From positions 1 through 64,000 of the forward strand of contig NZ_JAAVJB010000005.1 in the NCBI RefSeq assembly GCF_012034385.1: 64,000 nucleotides of DNA, read 5' to 3'. The notes below the pieces were generated by a model. The model ran no database searches and was not told the origin of the DNA. It worked only from the letters and a program-made list of their open reading frames with translations. The translations under genes and the position numbers were made by a program. Below, piece by piece: positions 7,888-17,631 of the stretch. Source of the stretch: Streptomyces spiramenti (GTDB lineage Bacteria; Actinomycetota; Actinomycetes; Streptomycetales; Streptomycetaceae). The stretch's first letter is position 1. Every line of letters starts with the position of its first letter.

Positions 7888-7920
7888 CGAGGGGTCGGGG
7901 CATCACGCTCCGGCCCCTCG
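7888..7920 (+). terminator. Hairpin after first tRNA-Val(CAC)
   Basis: CGAGGGGTCGG (7888-7898) pairs with CCGGCCCCTCG (7910-7920) with a single G-U pair. It starts ten bases past the tRNA. Confidence 0.65.
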
Positions 7921-8001
7921 GTGTTTCCGGGGTTCCGCCCGGTCGGCAGAGCGTGTCCGGCGGCTCCTCCGGTGCGACAGGAGCCCGCGGTCGGCGCGGG
8001 T

Positions 8002-8030
8002 TTGGACGGACGGTGACCGACCTGTATGGT
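8002..8030 (+). promoter_or_regulatory. Housekeeping promoter of second tRNA-Val
   Basis: TTGGAC (8002-8007) and TATGGT (8025-8030) are separated by 17 bases. The predicted start near 8037 gives a 23-base leader to the tRNA, so copy 2 is transcribed independently of copy 1. Confidence 0.65.
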
Positions 8031-8059
8031 TCTCACGTGCCGCAGGGCACCGACGCGAA

Positions 8060-8131
8060 GGGCGATTAGCTCAGCGGAAGAGCGCTTCGTTCACACCGAA
8101 GAGGTCACTGGTTCGAACCCAGTATCGCCCA
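8060..8131 (+). tRNA. tRNA-Val, anticodon CAC (copy 2)
   Basis: Identical to the copy at 7806 except for C at 8075 in the D-loop. It has its own promoter and its own terminator hairpin. Confidence 0.95.
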
Positions 8132-8136
8132 CCCCT

Positions 8137-8174
8137 GCGAAAGCCGGTCCGTCCGCAGACGGACCGGCTTTCGC
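8137..8174 (+). terminator. Perfect 17-bp hairpin after second tRNA-Val
   Basis: The arms 8137-8153 and 8158-8174 pair exactly around the loop CGCA, six bases past the tRNA end. Confidence 0.8.
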
Positions 8175-8307
8175 GTGTTCACGGGGCGCGTTCCGGGGGT
8201 CCGGGCCCGGCCCGGGAATCGTTTCGCCCCGTGACCACCGCCCTCGGTACGATTCACGCGGCTGCGGCGACCGCCGCAGCGGCTGGACCTGTGTTGAGGA
8301 GAGACCG

Positions 8308-10287
8308 GTGTCGGACGTCCGTGTGACCATCCATCGCGATTCCGAGCGGGAAGAGCGTGTGGTGACCACGGGCACTACCGCAGCCGCCCTGTTCGAAGGC
8401 GAGCGCTCGATCGTCGCCGCACGCGTCGGCGGTGAGCTGCGCGACCTGGCTCACGAGCTGGGCGACGGCGACGAGGTGGAGCCCGTCGAGATCGGTTCGC
8501 CCGACGGTCTCGACATCCTGCGGCACTCCGCCGCCCACGTCATGGCCCAGGCCGTCCAGGAGCTCTTCCCCGCCGCCCGCCTCGGCATCGGCCCGCCCAT
8601 CCGGGACGGCTTCTACTACGACTTCGACGTCGAGAACCCGTTCCACCCCGAGGATCTCAAGCGCGTCGAGAAGAAGATGCAGGAGATCATCAAGCGCGGT
8701 CAGCGCTTCGAGCGGCGGGTCGTCGGCGACGACGAGGCACGTGAGGAACTGGCCGCCGAGCCCTACAAACTGGAGCTGATCGGGCTCAAGGGGTCCGCCG
8801 CCGAGGCCGCGGAGGGCGCTTCCGCCGAGGTGGGCGCCGGCGAGCTGACGATCTACGACAACATCGACCCCAAGACCGGCGAGCTGTGCTGGAAGGACCT
8901 CTGCCGCGGTCCGCACCTGCCCACGACCCGCCTGATCCCGGCGGTCAAGCTGATGCGTTCCGCCGCCGCCTACTGGCGGGGCAGCGAGAAGAACCCGCAG
9001 CTCCAGCGGATCTACGGCACTGCCTGGCCGAGCCGGGAGGAGCTCAAGGCCCACCTGGAGTTCCTCGCCGAGGCCGAGAAGCGCGACCACCGCAAGCTCG
9101 GCTCCGAGCTGGACCTCTTCTCGATCCCCGAGGAGATCGGCTCCGGGCTGGCCGTGTTCCACCCGCGCGGCGGCGTCGTCCGACGTGTCATGGAGGACTA
9201 CTCCCGCCGCCGCCACGAGGAGTCCGGCTACGAGTTCGTCTACACCCCGCACGCCACCAAGGGCACGCTCTTCGAGAAGTCCGGCCACCTCGACTGGTAC
9301 GCCGACGGCATGTACCCGCCCATGCAGCTCGACGGGGGACAGGACTACTACCTGAAGCCCATGAACTGCCCGATGCACCACCTGATCTTCGACGCGCGCG
9401 GCCGGTCCTACCGCGAACTGCCGCTCCGCCTGTTCGAGTTCGGCACCGTGTACCGCTACGAGAAGTCCGGCGTGGTCCACGGACTGACCCGGGCCCGGGG
9501 CTTCACCCAGGACGACTCCCACATCTACTGCACCCGTGAGCAGATGGCGGACGAGCTCGACTCGCTCCTCACCTTCGTGCTCAACCTGCTGCGGGACTAC
9601 GGGCTCGACGACTTCTATCTGGAGCTCTCCACCAAGGACCCGGAAAAGTTCGTCGGCTCCGACGAGGTCTGGGAGGAGTCCACCGCCGCGCTGCGCCAGG
9701 CCGCGGAGAAGCAGGGACTGGAGCTGGTCATGGACCCGGCCGGCGCCGCGTTCTACGGCCCGAAGATCTCCGTCCAGGCCAAGGACGCCATCGGCCGCAC
9801 CTGGCAGATGTCCACCATCCAGGTGGACTTCAACATGCCCGAGCGGTTCGAGCTGGAGTACACCGCCGCCGACGGCAGCCGGCAGCGCCCCGTCGTCATC
9901 CACCGCGCGCTCTTCGGCTCGATCGAGCGGTTCTTCGCGGTCCTGCTGGAGCACTACGCGGGCGTCTTCCCGCCCTGGCTGGCACCCGTACAGGCCACCG
10001 GCATCCCGATCGGCGACGCCCACGTGCCCTACCTGCAGGAGTTCGCCGCCGAGGCGAAGGCGAGCGGGTTGCGGGTAGAGGTCGACGCCTCGTCGGACCG
10101 GATGCAGAAGAAGATCCGCAACGCGCAGAAGCAGAAAACCCCGCTCATGATCATCGCCGGCGACGAGGACGTCGCCGCCGGCGCGGTCTCTTTCCGGTAC
10201 CGCGACGGCACCCAGCGCAACGGGGTGCCGCGGGAGGAGGCGCTGGCCGAGCTCCTCGAACTCGTCCGGAGCCGCGCCCAGATCTGA
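8308..10287 (+). CDS. thrS: Threonyl-tRNA synthetase
   Basis: 659 aa, the full bacterial ThrRS architecture. TGS domain about 1-65; editing domain with HSAAH (73-77) and CRGPH (199-203); class II catalytic core with the zinc ligands C354 (NCPMHH) and H405 (DDSHIYC) and a later His in [11 protein letters not shown]-terminal anticodon-binding domain. It charges tRNA-Thr in the cytoplasm. The GTG start has GAGGAGAGA upstream and gives the N-terminus SDVRVTIH; the longer open frame would run through tRNA-Val. No T-box-like leader is evident. A 20-bp hairpin follows. Confidence 0.97.
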   Translation: MSDVRVTIHRDSEREERVVTTGTTAAALFEGERSIVAARVGGELRDLAHELGDGDEVEPVEIGSPDGLDILRHSAAHVMAQAVQELFPAARLGIGPPIRDGFYYDFDVENPFHPEDLKRVEKKMQEIIKRGQRFERRVVGDDEAREELAAEPYKLELIGLKGSAAEAAEGASAEVGAGELTIYDNIDPKTGELCWKDLCRGPHLPTTRLIPAVKLMRSAAAYWRGSEKNPQLQRIYGTAWPSREELKAHLEFLAEAEKRDHRKLGSELDLFSIPEEIGSGLAVFHPRGGVVRRVMEDYSRRRHEESGYEFVYTPHATKGTLFEKSGHLDWYADGMYPPMQLDGGQDYYLKPMNCPMHHLIFDARGRSYRELPLRLFEFGTVYRYEKSGVVHGLTRARGFTQDDSHIYCTREQMADELDSLLTFVLNLLRDYGLDDFYLELSTKDPEKFVGSDEVWEESTAALRQAAEKQGLELVMDPAGAAFYGPKISVQAKDAIGRTWQMSTIQVDFNMPERFELEYTAADGSRQRPVVIHRALFGSIERFFAVLLEHYAGVFPPWLAPVQATGIPIGDAHVPYLQEFAAEAKASGLRVEVDASSDRMQKKIRNAQKQKTPLMIIAGDEDVAAGAVSFRYRDGTQRNGVPREEALAELLELVRSRAQI

Positions 10288-10295
10288 GTCCGGCC

Positions 10296-10340
10296 CGGGC
10301 GGCCGGCCGGGGACCCGAACGGTCCCCGGCCGGCCGCCCG
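10296..10340 (+). terminator. thrS terminator, about 20-bp perfect stem
   Basis: The arms 10296-10315 and 10321-10340 pair around a five-base loop, beginning nine bases after the thrS stop. The -10 box of the HIT gene starts four bases after the stem. Confidence 0.8.
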
Positions 10341-10343
10341 TCC

Positions 10344-10349
10344 TATGCT
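10344..10349 (+). promoter_or_regulatory. -10 hexamer TATGCT of leaderless HIT gene
   Basis: TATGCT lies seven bases before the ATG at 10357; an upstream in-frame ATG (10345) is part of the hexamer itself. The -35 zone falls inside the thrS terminator stem. Confidence 0.5.
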
Positions 10350-10356
10350 GGCCGGC

Positions 10357-10902
10357 ATGACGCGTGAGCCCGAGCAGCAGACCGGCGCCGGGGAACCGGA
10401 CGCCTACCAACGCCTCTGGACGCCCCATCGGATGGCCTACATCCAGGGCGAGGGCAAGCCCACCGGGCCGGGGGCGGGCGACGGCTGCCCGTTCTGCGCC
10501 ATCCCCGGCCTGGGCGACGAGGAGGGTCTCGTCGTCGCGCGCGGCGAGCACGTCTACGCCGTCCTCAACCTCTACCCCTACAACTCCGGGCACCTGCTCA
10601 CCGTGCCCTACCGCCACGTCGCCGACTACACCGACCTGACCGGCCCGGAGACCGTCGAGCTGGCCGAGTTCACCAAAGGCGCGATGCGGGCGATCCGGGC
10701 CTCGGCCGGGCCGCAGGGGTTCAACATCGGACTCAACCAGGGCGACGTCGCGGGTGCCGGTATCGCGGCCCACCTCCACCAGCACGTCGTCCCCCGCTGG
10801 GGCGGCGACGCCAACTTCATGCCGGTGGTGGGCCAGACCAAGGTGCTGCCGCAGCTGCTCGCCGACAGCCGCGCCGCGATCGCCGCGGCCTGGCCGGCCT
10901 GA
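10357..10902 (+). CDS. HIT-family nucleotide hydrolase/phosphorylase
   Basis: 181 aa. The histidine triad is H139-L-H141-Q-H143 (HLHQHVVPRW). C44 and C47 (GCPFC) suggest a bound zinc. The fold is like mycobacterial Ap4A phosphorylase-type HIT proteins (C-x2-C plus a long C-terminal extension), so a diadenosine-polyphosphate or AMP-conjugate substrate is likely but not proven. It is the first gene after thrS and points toward the PIM operon, but strong hairpins on both sides make it monocistronic. Confidence 0.85.
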   Translation: MTREPEQQTGAGEPDAYQRLWTPHRMAYIQGEGKPTGPGAGDGCPFCAIPGLGDEEGLVVARGEHVYAVLNLYPYNSGHLLTVPYRHVADYTDLTGPETVELAEFTKGAMRAIRASAGPQGFNIGLNQGDVAGAGIAAHLHQHVVPRWGGDANFMPVVGQTKVLPQLLADSRAAIAAAWPA

Positions 10903-10930
10903 GCCGCCGACGCCGGGCGGTGCCCGGCCC

Positions 10931-10973
10931 CGCCGCCGACACGTCCCCGGCGGACGGGGACGTGTCGGCGGCG
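10931..10973. terminator. Perfect 19-bp hairpin, bidirectional
   Basis: The arms 10931-10949 and 10955-10973 match exactly with a GCGGA loop. It sits between the 3' ends of the convergent HIT gene and membrane protein gene. Confidence 0.8.
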
Positions 10974-11017
10974 GTGGGCGCTTCCCGCCCGCCACCGGCC
11001 CTCCCCACCGGGCGTCC

Positions 11018-12700
11018 TCACATGCCGTACTCGTCCGCCTTGCGCGGCTCGACCGCCTGCACCGCGCCGCTGAGACCCTGGGCCCGCGCGTTGAACTGCG
11101 AGACGTCCACGTTGTTCTCGGCCAGGACCCTGATGGCCGCCTGGTGGGCCACCCGGAGCACCGGCGTCGCCACCCGCAGCGCGTCGTCCGCCATGAAGCG
11201 GTGCCGCCAGGGCTTGGTGGCCCAGACGTGCCGGACGCCGAACGGCTCGGGCAGGCTCATCTTCCCGCCCAGCTCGTCGAGCTTCTTCGGGTTGAACCGT
11301 GCCAGCGGTGCGCGCGCCGCCAGCCGCACCGCCTCCTTGGCGTCCACCAGCGGGAGGCTCTGCGAGATCTTCTTCCAGGGCTTCACCGGGTTGCGGTAAC
11401 TGCGGCTCTTACCTGCCGGCTTGCCGTAGAACCAGGGGTGTGTCGGTCCCAGCGCGTGGCCGTTGACCTCGATGCGCAGCGTCCGGTGCAGCACCGTCAC
11501 GCTGATGAGCATGGTGATGACCAGCCCGCCGTCCCAGAGCACGAACTGCACCCCGAGGTAGTGACGGTCGTTGCTGTCGAACTGCTGCTCGTTGCAGATC
11601 CGCTGCACCTCGATGGCGTTGATGCTGTACGCCTCGACGTTGGGGCCGTCGGGCCGCGACACCGCGCCCGCCCCCTCGCCGACGTGGCGCACGACCCAGT
11701 GCTTGATCTCCGGGGGCGCCTTGAAGCCACCGGTGTGCACCGGGGTCCGCTCCAGCATGCGCAGCTGGTCCTGCATGGCCCGCACCACGTCCCAGCTGCG
11801 GAACGGGTCGATGTCCTTGCCCGCCTCGGCCGGCACGAGGTCCTCCGCCAGCTGCCAGCTGCCCCACCGCACGCCCATGCCGAGGATGCCCTCGGGGCCC
11901 GCGTAGTAGGCGACGTTCGACTCCTGCTCCGCGGCGATCTTCGCCAGCCCCAGCCGCAGCCGCTCCGCCTCCGCGTCGTTCGGGTTCTGCGGCACCGCCT
12001 CGGGGATCTTCGCCCCCGCGCCGCCACCGCCCGCGAGGTTCGCCCAGTGGGCGCGCAGGTTCTGCGCCGCCTGCTCACTGATGCGCTTGGCCCACAGCCA
12101 ACCGATGATCGGCGCCGGGAGCACCAGCCACACGTACAGCTGGAGCAGGCCGTCGACCGGCAGGGTGACCACCAGCAGTACCGCCAGGACGGCGAGCGCG
12201 ACGAGCGCCGCCGTCCCGATCGCACCCGCGCGCTTGTCCTTGGAGCCGGCGAGGGTCCGACGGGCCTGGAACAGGCCCAGCCACACCAGGACACCGGGCA
12301 GGAAGAGGACGCCGCACACCAGCATGATCACGGTCAGCCGGTTGTCGCGCTGGGTCCGGATCCGCTTGGCCGCGATCGCGTGCTCCACCACGGTGTGGGG
12401 CTCCACGCCGAAGGACTGGATGAGGGGCTTGCGGTCGGAGGCGAGCATCCGCGTCTCCACCGCGCGGGTGAACGCCTCGCCCAGGTTCGGCTCCAGCAGC
12501 GAGATCTTCGGATCGGTGACCGCGGCCTTGCCGTTCGGGTCCTTGATCGACTTAGCCTCGCCGTCGCGGTAGGCCGTGGCGGCCAGCGCGGAGCCCGCCG
12601 CGGTCTGCCCGTGGCCGGCGCCCGACAACGGCACCTGCGCTCCGGGGCTGAAGTCGAAGTCCACCCCCACCGAGCGTTTGAGCTCCTCCAGGCCCGCCAT
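11018..12700 (-). CDS. Uncharacterised membrane protein, 560 aa
   Basis: A soluble N-terminal region of about 120 residues is followed by three hydrophobic spans (about 123-145, 160-180, 184-204), the third with APIIGWLWAKR, and then a large soluble region. A further hydrophobic patch near 400 (GGLVITMLISVTVLH) reads more like a buried beta-strand than a span. I recognise no enzyme motif and know it only as a conserved streptomycete membrane protein. The ATG has CTGGGGG upstream; the open frame continues much further back without protein-like composition. Divergent from pgsA and convergent with the HIT gene. Confidence 0.75.
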   Translation of the reverse strand: MAGLEELKRSVGVDFDFSPGAQVPLSGAGHGQTAAGSALAATAYRDGEAKSIKDPNGKAAVTDPKISLLEPNLGEAFTRAVETRMLASDRKPLIQSFGVEPHTVVEHAIAAKRIRTQRDNRLTVIMLVCGVLFLPGVLVWLGLFQARRTLAGSKDKRAGAIGTAALVALAVLAVLLVVTLPVDGLLQLYVWLVLPAPIIGWLWAKRISEQAAQNLRAHWANLAGGGGAGAKIPEAVPQNPNDAEAERLRLGLAKIAAEQESNVAYYAGPEGILGMGVRWGSWQLAEDLVPAEAGKDIDPFRSWDVVRAMQDQLRMLERTPVHTGGFKAPPEIKHWVVRHVGEGAGAVSRPDGPNVEAYSINAIEVQRICNEQQFDSNDRHYLGVQFVLWDGGLVITMLISVTVLHRTLRIEVNGHALGPTHPWFYGKPAGKSRSYRNPVKPWKKISQSLPLVDAKEAVRLAARAPLARFNPKKLDELGGKMSLPEPFGVRHVWATKPWRHRFMADDALRVATPVLRVAHQAAIRVLAENNVDVSQFNARAQGLSGAVQAVEPRKADEYGM

Positions 12701-13054
12701 CGGTACACCCCCAGCTCGGGATCGGTTCACGTCCGCGTCCGGTCGGCCCCAACGGCCCCTGCGTGAGCGGGGGTCGGCCGTCGGCCCCATCGAGCCGGGC
12801 ACCGCACCAGACCAGGGTAGCGGCGGAGGCCCCCGTGCCGGTCCGATCGCGCGAACCCGTCCGGAACCGTCCGGAACCCGCCCCCGTACCGCTCCCTCCC
12901 GCGGCGCCCACCGCCCCCCCGGAGCGGCCCGCCACCCCCGCCCCACCACCCGCCCGGCGAGCGCCCGGCGCCCCCGCCCGTCCGTGCGCTGGCTACGATG
13001 GGGCCGCCGGTGGCCGAACGACCACCCGGCCCGCCCCGAGCTGTTGGGAAGACC
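12701..13054. other. Divergent promoter region, 354 bases
   Basis: No gene seen. TACGAT at 12994-12999 is a plausible -10 for the pgsA operon. A minus-strand TACCCT at about 12815-12820 could serve the membrane protein gene. Neither has a convincing -35. The middle is very GC-rich with weak palindromes. Confidence 0.4.
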
Positions 13055-13789
13055 ATGCTCAACAAGTACGCGCGTGCCTTCTTCACGCGTGTCTTCACCC
13101 CTCTCGCCGCGCTGCTGATCCGGTTGCGCGTCAGCCCCGACGTGGTCTCCCTGGTGGGCACCGGCGGTGTGATGGCGGGAGCCCTGGTCTTCTACCCCCG
13201 CGGTGAGTTCTTCTGGGGCACGATCGTCATCACCCTCTTCGTGTTCTCCGACATGATCGACGGCAACATGGCCCGGCAGCTGGGCCGTTCCAGCCGCTGG
13301 GGCGCCTTCCTCGACTCCACGCTCGACCGGCTCGCCGACTCGGCGATCTTCGCCGGACTCGCGCTGTGGTACGCCGGTCGCGGCGACGACCTGCTGCTGT
13401 GCGGTCTGGCCATGTTCTGCCTCGCCTCCGGCCAGGTGGTCTCGTACACCAAGGCGCGCGGCGAGTCGATCGGGCTGCCGGTGCGCGTCAACGGGCTGGT
13501 CGAACGCTCGGAACGGCTGGTCATCACCCTCGTCCTCACCGGTCTTTCGGGGTTCACCCTTTTCGGTGTCCCGCACATCCAGGTGCTGCTGCCGGTGGCG
13601 CTCTGGGTCGTCGGCGTCGGCAGCCTGGTCACGCTCGTCCAGCGGGTCGTGACCGTACGGCGGGAGTCCGCCGAGGCCGACCTCGCCGACGCCGCGGAGG
13701 CCGCCCGACTGGAGGCAGCCGCCCCCGGGAACGGCCGCACCGCCGGCACGACCGAGGACGCGCAGGGCAACGGCGGTGAGGACCGATGA
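13055..13789 (+). CDS. pgsA: Phosphatidylinositol phosphate synthase (CDP-alcohol phosphotransferase)
   Basis: 244 aa integral membrane enzyme. The CDP-alcohol phosphotransferase motif is complete: D66, D69-G70, A73-R74, G83, D87 and D91 (in SDMIDGNMARQLGR and GAFLDSTLD). In actinobacteria the member in this position joins CDP-diacylglycerol to inositol-1-phosphate, giving PIP, the precursor of phosphatidylinositol and PIMs. That specificity is inferred from the next two genes, which add the acyl and mannosyl groups. About five spans, plus a charged Ala-rich tail (200-244). ATG overlap with patA indicates coupling. Confidence 0.9.
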   Translation: MLNKYARAFFTRVFTPLAALLIRLRVSPDVVSLVGTGGVMAGALVFYPRGEFFWGTIVITLFVFSDMIDGNMARQLGRSSRWGAFLDSTLDRLADSAIFAGLALWYAGRGDDLLLCGLAMFCLASGQVVSYTKARGESIGLPVRVNGLVERSERLVITLVLTGLSGFTLFGVPHIQVLLPVALWVVGVGSLVTLVQRVVTVRRESAEADLADAAEAARLEAAAPGNGRTAGTTEDAQGNGGEDR

Positions 13790-14685
13790 GGGAGCAGCTG
13801 GCGGACACCGTCTACGGCCTCGGCTGGGCCACCGTGAAGCGGCTCCCCGAGCCCGCCGCCGTGGCCCTCGGCCGCGCCACCGCCGACGCCGCGTGGCACC
13901 GCCGCGGTCGGGGGGTACGGCAGCTGGAGGCCAACCTGGCACGGGTGCGCCCCGGTTCGACCGCCGAGGAGATCCGCGAACTCTCCCGGGCCGGCATGCG
14001 CTCCTACCTCCGCTACTGGATGGAGTCCTTCCGGCTGCCGGTATGGCCGGAGGACCGGGTCCGGGCCGGGGTGCACGTCCACGGGATCGAGCGGGTCACC
14101 GGCACCGCCGCAGAGGGCCGCGGCGTCATCCTCGCGCTGCCCCACATGGGCAACTGGGACCTGGCCGGGGCCTGGCTCGCGACAGCGCAGGACCTTCCCT
14201 TCACCACGGTCGCCGAGCGCCTGCGGCCGGAGAGCCTCTACGACCGGTTCGTCGCCTACCGCGAGGGCCTGGGCATGGAGGTGCTGCCGCACACCGGCGG
14301 CTCCGCCTTCGGGACCCTCGCCCGCCGGCTCCGCGCCGGCGGCGTGGTCGCCCTCGTGGCCGACCGGGACCTCTCGACCTCGGGGGTGGAGGTCGACTTC
14401 TTCGGGGAGGCGACGCGGATGCCCGCCGGGCCCGCCCTGCTGGCCCAGCAGACGGGCGCCGTCCTCTTTCCCGTGACGCTCTGGCACGACACCACGCCGG
14501 TGCTCCAGGTCCAGGTCCACGACCCCGTCGAGGTCCCGGCCGACGGCACCCGGGCCGAACGCGGCGCGGTGATGACCCAGCGCCTCGCGGACGAGTTCGC
14601 CGCGGGCATCGCGTGCCACCCCGAGGACTGGCACATGCTCCAGCGACTGTGGCTGAGCGACCTCGCCCGGGGAGGGACCGCGTGA
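13786..14685 (+). CDS. patA: Phosphatidylinositol mannoside acyltransferase
   Basis: 299 aa member of the LpxL/HtrB-type acyltransferase family. The catalytic pair H120-x4-D125 is in LPHMGNWDLAG. Actinobacterial members in the pgsA-pimA operon acylate the mannose of PIM1/PIM2 on the cytoplasmic face of the membrane; annotation engines often call them lauroyl acyltransferase by homology to lipid A enzymes, which these bacteria lack. The start ATG overlaps the pgsA stop (ATGA), and the stop overlaps the GTG of pimA. Confidence 0.9.
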   Translation: MREQLADTVYGLGWATVKRLPEPAAVALGRATADAAWHRRGRGVRQLEANLARVRPGSTAEEIRELSRAGMRSYLRYWMESFRLPVWPEDRVRAGVHVHGIERVTGTAAEGRGVILALPHMGNWDLAGAWLATAQDLPFTTVAERLRPESLYDRFVAYREGLGMEVLPHTGGSAFGTLARRLRAGGVVALVADRDLSTSGVEVDFFGEATRMPAGPALLAQQTGAVLFPVTLWHDTTPVLQVQVHDPVEVPADGTRAERGAVMTQRLADEFAAGIACHPEDWHMLQRLWLSDLARGGTA

Positions 14686-15833
14686 GGATCGGCATCGTCT
14701 GCCCCTACGCCTGGGACGTCCCCGGCGGCGTGCAGTTCCACGTCAGGGATCTGGCCGAGCACCTGATCCGCCTCGGCCACGATGTCTCCGTGCTGGCCCC
14801 CGCGGACGACGAGGCGGGGCTGCCCGACTACCTCGTCTCCGCCGGGCGCACCGTGCCCGTGCCGTACAACGGGTCCGTGGCCCGCCTCAACTTCGGCCCG
14901 CTCTCCGCCGCGCGGGTCCGGCGCTGGGTCCTGGACGGCGACTTCGACGTCCTCCACGTCCACGAACCCGCCGCCCCCTCGCTGGCGCTGCTGACCTGCT
15001 GGGCGGCGCGCGGGCCCATCGTCGCCACCTTCCACACCTCCAACCCGCGGTCGCGGGCGATGATCGCTGCCTACTCCATGCTCCAGGCGGCGCTGGAGAA
15101 GATCAGCGCGCGCATCGCGGTGAGCGAGTACGCCCGCCGCACCCTCGTGGAGCACCTCGGAGGCGACGCCGTGGTCATCCCCAACGGTGTCGACGTCGAC
15201 TTCTTCGCCCGGGCCGAGACCAACCCGGAGTGGACCGGGACCGCCGACGCGCCGACCATCGGCTTCGTCGGTCGGATCGACGAACCACGCAAGGGGCTGC
15301 CCGTCCTCATGCGGGCCCTCCCGGAGATCGTGGCCCGGCGCCCCGGGACCCGGCTGCTGGTCGCCGGGCGCGGCGACGCCGACCAGGCGGTGGCCTCGCT
15401 GCCCGCCGGGCTCCGCGACCGCGTGGAGTTCCTCGGCATGGTCAGCGACGAGGACAAGGCGCGGTTCCTGCGCTCCGTCGACCTCTACGTCGCCCCCAAC
15501 ACCGGTGGTGAGAGCTTCGGGATCATCCTCGTGGAGGCGATGTCCGCCGGCGCCCCGGTGCTCGCCAGCGACCTCGACGCCTTCGCCCAGGTCCTCGACC
15601 AGGGCGCCGCCGGCGAACTGTTCGCCAATGAGGACGCCGCCGCGCTCGCGCGCGCGGCCGTCCGGCTGCTGGGCGACCCGGCGCGGCGGGACGCCCTGCG
15701 GGAGAGCGCCACCGCCCATGTGCGGCGCTTCGACTGGCGCACCGTGGGAGCGGACATCCTCGCCGTCTACGAGACCGTCACCGAGGGCGCGGTGGCCGTC
15801 GCCCCCGACGACCGCGCCACCCCGCGCGGGTAG
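14682..15833 (+). CDS. pimA: Phosphatidylinositol alpha-mannosyltransferase
   Basis: 383 aa GT4 glycosyltransferase, GT-B fold. The N-terminal Rossmann half begins with [17 protein letters not shown]; the C-terminal half has [13 protein letters not shown] and the E-x7-E motif ESFGIILVE that binds GDP-mannose. PimA transfers the first mannose to phosphatidylinositol at the membrane. It is coupled to patA through a GTGA overlap with GGAGGGACC upstream. The TAG stop doubles as the start of a -10 box for the next gene. Confidence 0.92.
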   Translation: MRIGIVCPYAWDVPGGVQFHVRDLAEHLIRLGHDVSVLAPADDEAGLPDYLVSAGRTVPVPYNGSVARLNFGPLSAARVRRWVLDGDFDVLHVHEPAAPSLALLTCWAARGPIVATFHTSNPRSRAMIAAYSMLQAALEKISARIAVSEYARRTLVEHLGGDAVVIPNGVDVDFFARAETNPEWTGTADAPTIGFVGRIDEPRKGLPVLMRALPEIVARRPGTRLLVAGRGDADQAVASLPAGLRDRVEFLGMVSDEDKARFLRSVDLYVAPNTGGESFGIILVEAMSAGAPVLASDLDAFAQVLDQGAAGELFANEDAAALARAAVRLLGDPARRDALRESATAHVRRFDWRTVGADILAVYETVTEGAVAVAPDDRATPRG

Positions 15834-15844
15834 CCTGTCCCCTC

Positions 15845-16408
15845 GTGACGACCCTGATCATCATCTGCGCCGTACTGCTCCTGACGGGGGTCTACCTCAG
15901 CTGGACCGCGGGCCGCCTCGACCGGCTCCACACCCGCATCGACGCCGCCAGGGCAGCGCTCGACGCGCAACTGCTGCGGCGCGCCTCCGTCGCGCAGGAA
16001 CTGGCGACCTCGGGGGTCTTCGACCCCGCCGCATCGATGGTGCTCTACCAGGCGGCGCACGCCGCCAGGCAGGCGGAGCCGGACCACCGCGAGGTCGCCG
16101 AGAGCGAGCTGAGCCAGGCGCTGCGCGCGGTCTTCGGCGAGCCCGGCCAGGTCACCGCGGTCCGCGAGGCACCCGGCGGCGCGGAGGCCGTGAGCGAGCT
16201 GGGCGCCGCGGTGCGACGCGTCCCCATGGCGCGGAGGTTCCACAACGACGGGGTGCGCGCGGCGCGTGCCCTGCACCGCCACCGCAAGGTCCGCTGGTTC
16301 CGGCTCGCCGGTCACGCCGCCTTCCCGCTCGCGTTCGAGATGGACGACGAGCCCCCCGCGGCACTCGCCGCCCGTGCCGCCGGCCCGGGAGCCACCCGGG
16401 GCACCTGA
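15845..16408 (+). CDS. LemA-like membrane protein
   Basis: 187 aa; an N-terminal membrane anchor (about 3-22) precedes a helical domain. [20 protein letters not shown] resembles the LemA start (rvD.AwadIdvQLkRR), and [18 protein letters not shown] matches the LemA RFYND block, but the family is diverged here. Function of LemA proteins is unknown. TAGCCT (15831-15836) lies eight bases before the GTG, suggesting leaderless expression separate from pimA. Confidence 0.65.
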   Translation: MTTLIIICAVLLLTGVYLSWTAGRLDRLHTRIDAARAALDAQLLRRASVAQELATSGVFDPAASMVLYQAAHAARQAEPDHREVAESELSQALRAVFGEPGQVTAVREAPGGAEAVSELGAAVRRVPMARRFHNDGVRAARALHRHRKVRWFRLAGHAAFPLAFEMDDEPPAALAARAAGPGATRGT

Positions 16409-16578
16409 CGGGGGCCAACGGCGCGGCGCTGCGGTCCACCGATCGGGGATTGGCCCTTTGCCGCCCACCGCGCCGTCCGCTTTCATCGGTGACGAACCGG
16501 TTCGGCCCGCACGCCCGGCACCAGGAGGGCGAACGTCGCGGCCCCACCGGCACCCGACAACCGACGAGAGGTCGCCTC

Positions 16579-17508
16579 GTGTCCACCACGCCCCCCAGCA
16601 CGTCCGACGCCACTACCGGTACCACCGCCGAGACCGGCACCGCGCGGGTCAAGCGCGGCATGGCCGAGCAGCTCAAGGGTGGCGTCATCATGGACGTGGT
16701 CACGCCGGAGCAGGCGAAGATCGCCGAGGACGCCGGCGCGGTCGCGGTCATGGCGCTGGAGCGGGTCCCCGCCGACATCCGCAAGGACGGCGGCGTCGCC
16801 CGTATGTCCGACCCGGACATGATCGAGGGCATCATCGAGGCCGTCTCGATCCCGGTCATGGCCAAGTCCCGGATCGGCCACTTCGTCGAGGCGCAGATCC
16901 TCCAGGCGCTCGGTGTCGACTACATCGACGAGTCCGAGGTCCTCACCCCGGCCGACGAGGTCAACCACAGCGACAAGTTCGCCTTCACCACCCCCTTCGT
17001 CTGCGGTGCCACCAACCTGGGCGAGGCGCTGCGCCGCATCGCCGAGGGTGCGGCGATGATCCGCTCCAAGGGCGAGGCCGGCACCGGCAACGTCGTCGAG
17101 GCGGTCCGCCACATGCGGCAGATCCGCGGCGAGATCGCCCGCCTCCGCGGCTACGACCGCAACGAGCTCTACGCCGCCGCCAAGGAGCTGCGCGCCCCCT
17201 ACGAGCTGGTCGCCGAGGTCGCCGCGCTCGGCAAGCTCCCGGTGGTGCTCTTCTCCGCCGGTGGTGTCGCCACCCCCGCCGACGCGGCGCTGATGCGCCA
17301 GCTCGGCGCCGAGGGCGTCTTCGTGGGCTCCGGCATCTTCAAGTCCGGCGACCCGGCCAAGCGCGCCGCCGCCATCGTGAAGGCCACCACCTTCTACGAC
17401 GACCCCAAGGTCATCGCCGACGCCTCCCGGGCGCTGGGCGAGGCCATGGTCGGGATCAACTGCGACGACCTCCCCGACAGCCAGCGGTACGCCGACCGCG
17501 GCTGGTGA
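16579..17508 (+). CDS. pdxS: Pyridoxal 5'-phosphate synthase, PdxS subunit
   Basis: 309 aa TIM-barrel synthase that builds PLP from ribose 5-phosphate, glyceraldehyde 3-phosphate and ammonia. Family blocks seen: [42 protein letters not shown] with the catalytic lysine, [13 protein letters not shown] and FVGSGIF. The N-terminal 24 residues (Thr/Ser-rich) are extra. GTG start with AGAGG seven bases upstream. The glutaminase partner pdxT follows after a hairpin. Confidence 0.96.
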   Translation: MSTTPPSTSDATTGTTAETGTARVKRGMAEQLKGGVIMDVVTPEQAKIAEDAGAVAVMALERVPADIRKDGGVARMSDPDMIEGIIEAVSIPVMAKSRIGHFVEAQILQALGVDYIDESEVLTPADEVNHSDKFAFTTPFVCGATNLGEALRRIAEGAAMIRSKGEAGTGNVVEAVRHMRQIRGEIARLRGYDRNELYAAAKELRAPYELVAEVAALGKLPVVLFSAGGVATPADAALMRQLGAEGVFVGSGIFKSGDPAKRAAAIVKATTFYDDPKVIADASRALGEAMVGINCDDLPDSQRYADRGW

Positions 17509-17517
17509 CCCCGGCCC

Positions 17518-17552
17518 CCGGTCGCACCGCCTGCTGACTGCGGCGCGACCGG
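17518..17552 (+). terminator. Hairpin between pdxS and pdxT
   Basis: CCGGTCGC (17518-17525) pairs with GCGACCGG (17545-17552), with an inner CCGC/GCGG stem after an A-C mismatch. It may attenuate rather than fully end transcription, lowering pdxT relative to pdxS. Confidence 0.55.
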
Positions 17553-17631
17553 TCCCCACGCGACCGACCCCGGCGGGCGGGCCGTGCCCCGGCACGCCCC
17601 GCCCGCCGCACCCGTTCCCGAAAGGCCAGCC

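Noticed and set aside
8175-8307. T-box leader for thrS
   Set aside because: No AGGGTGG-type T-box motif and no room for specifier and antiterminator stems between the tRNA terminator and the start.
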